Positions 5,850 through 6,614 of a stretch of 6,614 nucleotides of DNA are shown piece after piece (position 1 is the stretch's first letter; each line of letters opens with the position of its first letter). The position numbers were made by a program, and so were the translations under genes. The notes under the pieces were generated by a model. It saw only the letters and a program-made list of their open reading frames with translations. It did not search any database and had not been told where the DNA came from. This stretch comes from Methanomicrobiales archaeon (lineage in GTDB: Archaea > Halobacteriota > Methanomicrobia > Methanomicrobiales > JACTUA01). The stretch lies in the NCBI GenBank assembly GCA_028678555.1, contig JAJRDF010000083.1, forward strand, positions 1-6,614, written 5' to 3'.

Positions 5850-5863
5850 GTTCAGAACTGTTC
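5850..5863. promoter_or_regulatory. GTTC-A-GAAC-T-GTTC palindromic element, operator candidate
   Basis: GTTCAGAACTGTTC contains two overlapping 9-base palindromes that share GAAC: GTTC-A-GAAC and GAAC-T-GTTC. It sits in the A/T-richer island 125 nt upstream of the DUF5667-like start codon. A dimeric winged-helix protein could bind such a site; the membrane regulator encoded nearby is an obvious candidate. This is inference from symmetry and position only. Confidence 0.3.
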
Positions 5864-6039
5864 AAAGATTCAATCAGGGCGCGATCCGGGGCTGGCCGGT
5901 TCCGGGGCTGCGACGGGCCCCGGCACCCCGCGGGAGGGGCGGGACCGTGGCGCCACATCCTGAAGTCATGATGGCGGAGTGCCGCGGGGGCCACCCTTCC
6001 CGGGACCACCGGTCACGGGCGGCAGTCCTCGGGGAGGGT

Positions 6040-6432
6040 TCAGACAACCCAGCCCCACGGCACGGGAGAGGGGTCCAGGAAGAACCGCCCGGGATCGAAG
6101 GTATCCGGCGCCGAATACGGTCGGGGAGGGGAGCTGAGGATGCGCCGGACCTCCCGGGACACCCGCGGATCGCGGAGGGAGACCAGGAACTGCTGGTCCC
6201 GGAGGGTGCAGCGGTACCGGTGCAGATCCCGGTGGCACCGGGAGCAGAGGGCGAGGATACACCGGTGGAGGTCCTCCCTCCGGGAGGGTATTGCCCTGCC
6301 CCGCGTGATGAAATGGATCTCCAGGAGACACGCAGGGCACTCGTCCCCGCAGAGCTCGCACCGGTTCGCAACGGCACGTGCTATCCGCTTCACCTCAGCC
6401 GGTCCGGGACGTATCGCTGCGGGGAGTGGCAT
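6040..6432 (-). CDS. Small HNH-type zinc protein, degenerate HNH histidine
   Basis: 130 residues from the ATG at 6432. HNH nucleases are metal-dependent ββα-fold nucleases, often with paired CxxC zinc knuckles. Here CELC (25-28) and CSRC (63-66) form the knuckles. LLEIHFI (36-42) is the first HNH strand, and CHRDLH (66-71) is the closing helix. Typical members read HHI in the first strand; this one has HF, so the residue expected to act as general base is Phe41, while His40, His67 and His71 remain. It may therefore be inactive or only bind DNA or metal. The start is chosen because GGTGAG lies 10 nt upstream of this ATG. An in-frame ATG at 6498 would add 22 residues with no ribosome site. The C-terminal 50 residues are Pro/Arg-rich and unrecognised. 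No partner gene is visible. Confidence 0.75.
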   Translation of the reverse strand: MPLPAAIRPGPAEVKRIARAVANRCELCGDECPACLLEIHFITRGRAIPSRREDLHRCILALCSRCHRDLHRYRCTLRDQQFLVSLRDPRVSREVRRILSSPPRPYSAPDTFDPGRFFLDPSPVPWGWVV

Positions 6433-6442
6433 GGGACATTCC

Positions 6443-6448
6443 CTCACC
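6443..6448 (-). promoter_or_regulatory. Ribosome binding site deciding the HNH-type start
   Basis: On the minus strand GGTGAG, part of the GGAGGTGA consensus, lies 10 nt before the ATG at 6432. No comparable site precedes the longer-form ATG at 6498. Confidence 0.4.
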
Positions 6449-6521
6449 GATGCGTCAATGGATACCAGGGGGTCATCAGGTTTCCGGTACAACCGCATGA
6501 ATGGGACACAGGTACAACTGG

Positions 6522-6614
6522 ATGGGGATGAACCGGGGGGGGAGGGTGATCCTCATCGGGAGTGGGACCGGGAGGGGGCAGCGCCCCCTTGCGTCATCAT
6601 CCTGGATCCGGGAA
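6522..6614 (+). CDS. Possible start of a plus-strand gene (cut by window edge)
   Basis: From the ATG at 6522 the frame stays open for 31 codons to the window end, with RVILIGSGTGR near the start. This looks like a beta strand followed by a Gly-rich turn, as in nucleotide- or cofactor-binding proteins. GTG at 6546 is an alternative start. The fragment is too short and too G/C-rich to be certain it is coding, and I do not recognise a family. Confidence 0.25.
   Translation, partial: MGMNRGGRVILIGSGTGRGQRPLASSSWIRE
6574..6588. other. GGGGGC-AGC-GCCCCC hairpin
   Basis: A perfect 6-bp all-G/C stem with a 3-base loop, 142 nt upstream of the HNH-type start and inside the possible plus-strand ORF. 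If that ORF is not real, this could be the 3'-end structure of a gene entering from the right on the minus strand. No T-tract follows. Confidence 0.3.

Larger units (their letters stand above)
5726..6039. other. 314-nt gene-free stretch upstream of the DUF5667-like gene
   Basis: I find no convincing gene, tRNA or rRNA here. It holds the ribosome site for the minus-strand gene at its left end, an A/T-richer island (about 5843-5876) with the GTTC/GAAC element, and a G/C-rich stem (CCGGGGC 5902-5908 with GCCCCGG 5917-5923, 8-base loop) about 120 nt beyond the end of the HNH-type gene. Possible TATA-like spots on the minus strand (around 5748-5756 and 5758-5765) are too weak to choose between. 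Open frames here are in G/C-rich, unconserved-looking sequence. Confidence 0.6.

Noticed and set aside
5902..5923. CCGGGGC/GCCCCGG stem as a terminator of the HNH-type gene
   Set aside because: It lies about 120 nt past the stop codon, has no T-tract, and 7-bp G/C stems are frequent by chance at this base composition.
5749..6009. Minus-strand 86-codon frame in the gene-free stretch
   Set aside because: Pro/Arg/Ser-rich, no ribosome site, no recognisable motif; it overlaps the likely promoter region of the DUF5667-like gene.
5620..6531. Plus-strand open frame of 303 codons covering the spacer and the HNH-type gene
   Set aside because: Arg/Pro/Gly-rich translation with no motif; the opposite strand has intact CxxC and CHxxxH motifs.

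Overview
The window is very GC-rich and its genes look archaeal. They include a stand-alone Cas1, arginine deiminase and carbamate kinase genes, a membrane-anchored winged-helix regulator of a type I associate with Methanomicrobia and Halobacteria, and TATA-like elements about 27 nt from likely transcription starts. My best guess is a Methanomicrobiales-type methanogen. This rests on protein style and promoter type, not on a marker gene.

Layout, left to right. (1) 1-255, plus strand: the 3' part of an acylphosphatase gene, cut by the window edge. (2) 344-1288, minus: a cas1 gene with no cas2, other cas gene or CRISPR array in view. Its conserved catalytic Glu appears to be Ala, while the His and Asp are kept. 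(3) 1400-2683, plus: arginine deiminase (arcA), divergent from cas1 across a short spacer with one clear AT-rich core. (4) 2684-2747: two 31-bp tandem units that can each form a GGTACC hairpin between convergent genes. (5) 2748-3683, minus: carbamate kinase (arcC). (6) 3734-4690, minus: a membrane protein with an external domain and a cytoplasmic winged helix. (7) 4772-5725, minus: a secreted DUF5667-like helical protein with a repetitive charged tail. (8) 5726-6039: a 314-nt gene-free stretch with a GTTC/GAAC palindromic element. (9) 6040-6432, minus: a small HNH-type zinc protein. (10) The last 115 nt: a possible start of a plus-strand gene.

How the genes work together. ArcA converts arginine to citrulline and ammonia. 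ArcC makes ATP from carbamoyl phosphate and ADP. The ornithine carbamoyltransferase that links them is not here and must be supplied from elsewhere, perhaps by the biosynthetic enzyme. The two genes face each other and so are not one operon. The DUF5667 protein and the membrane winged-helix protein are adjacent on one strand and may form an envelope-sensing unit.

The points most worth following up are the Cas1 with an altered active site, the repeat and inverted-sequence structure at the arcA/arcC junction, and the DUF5667/membrane-regulator pair.
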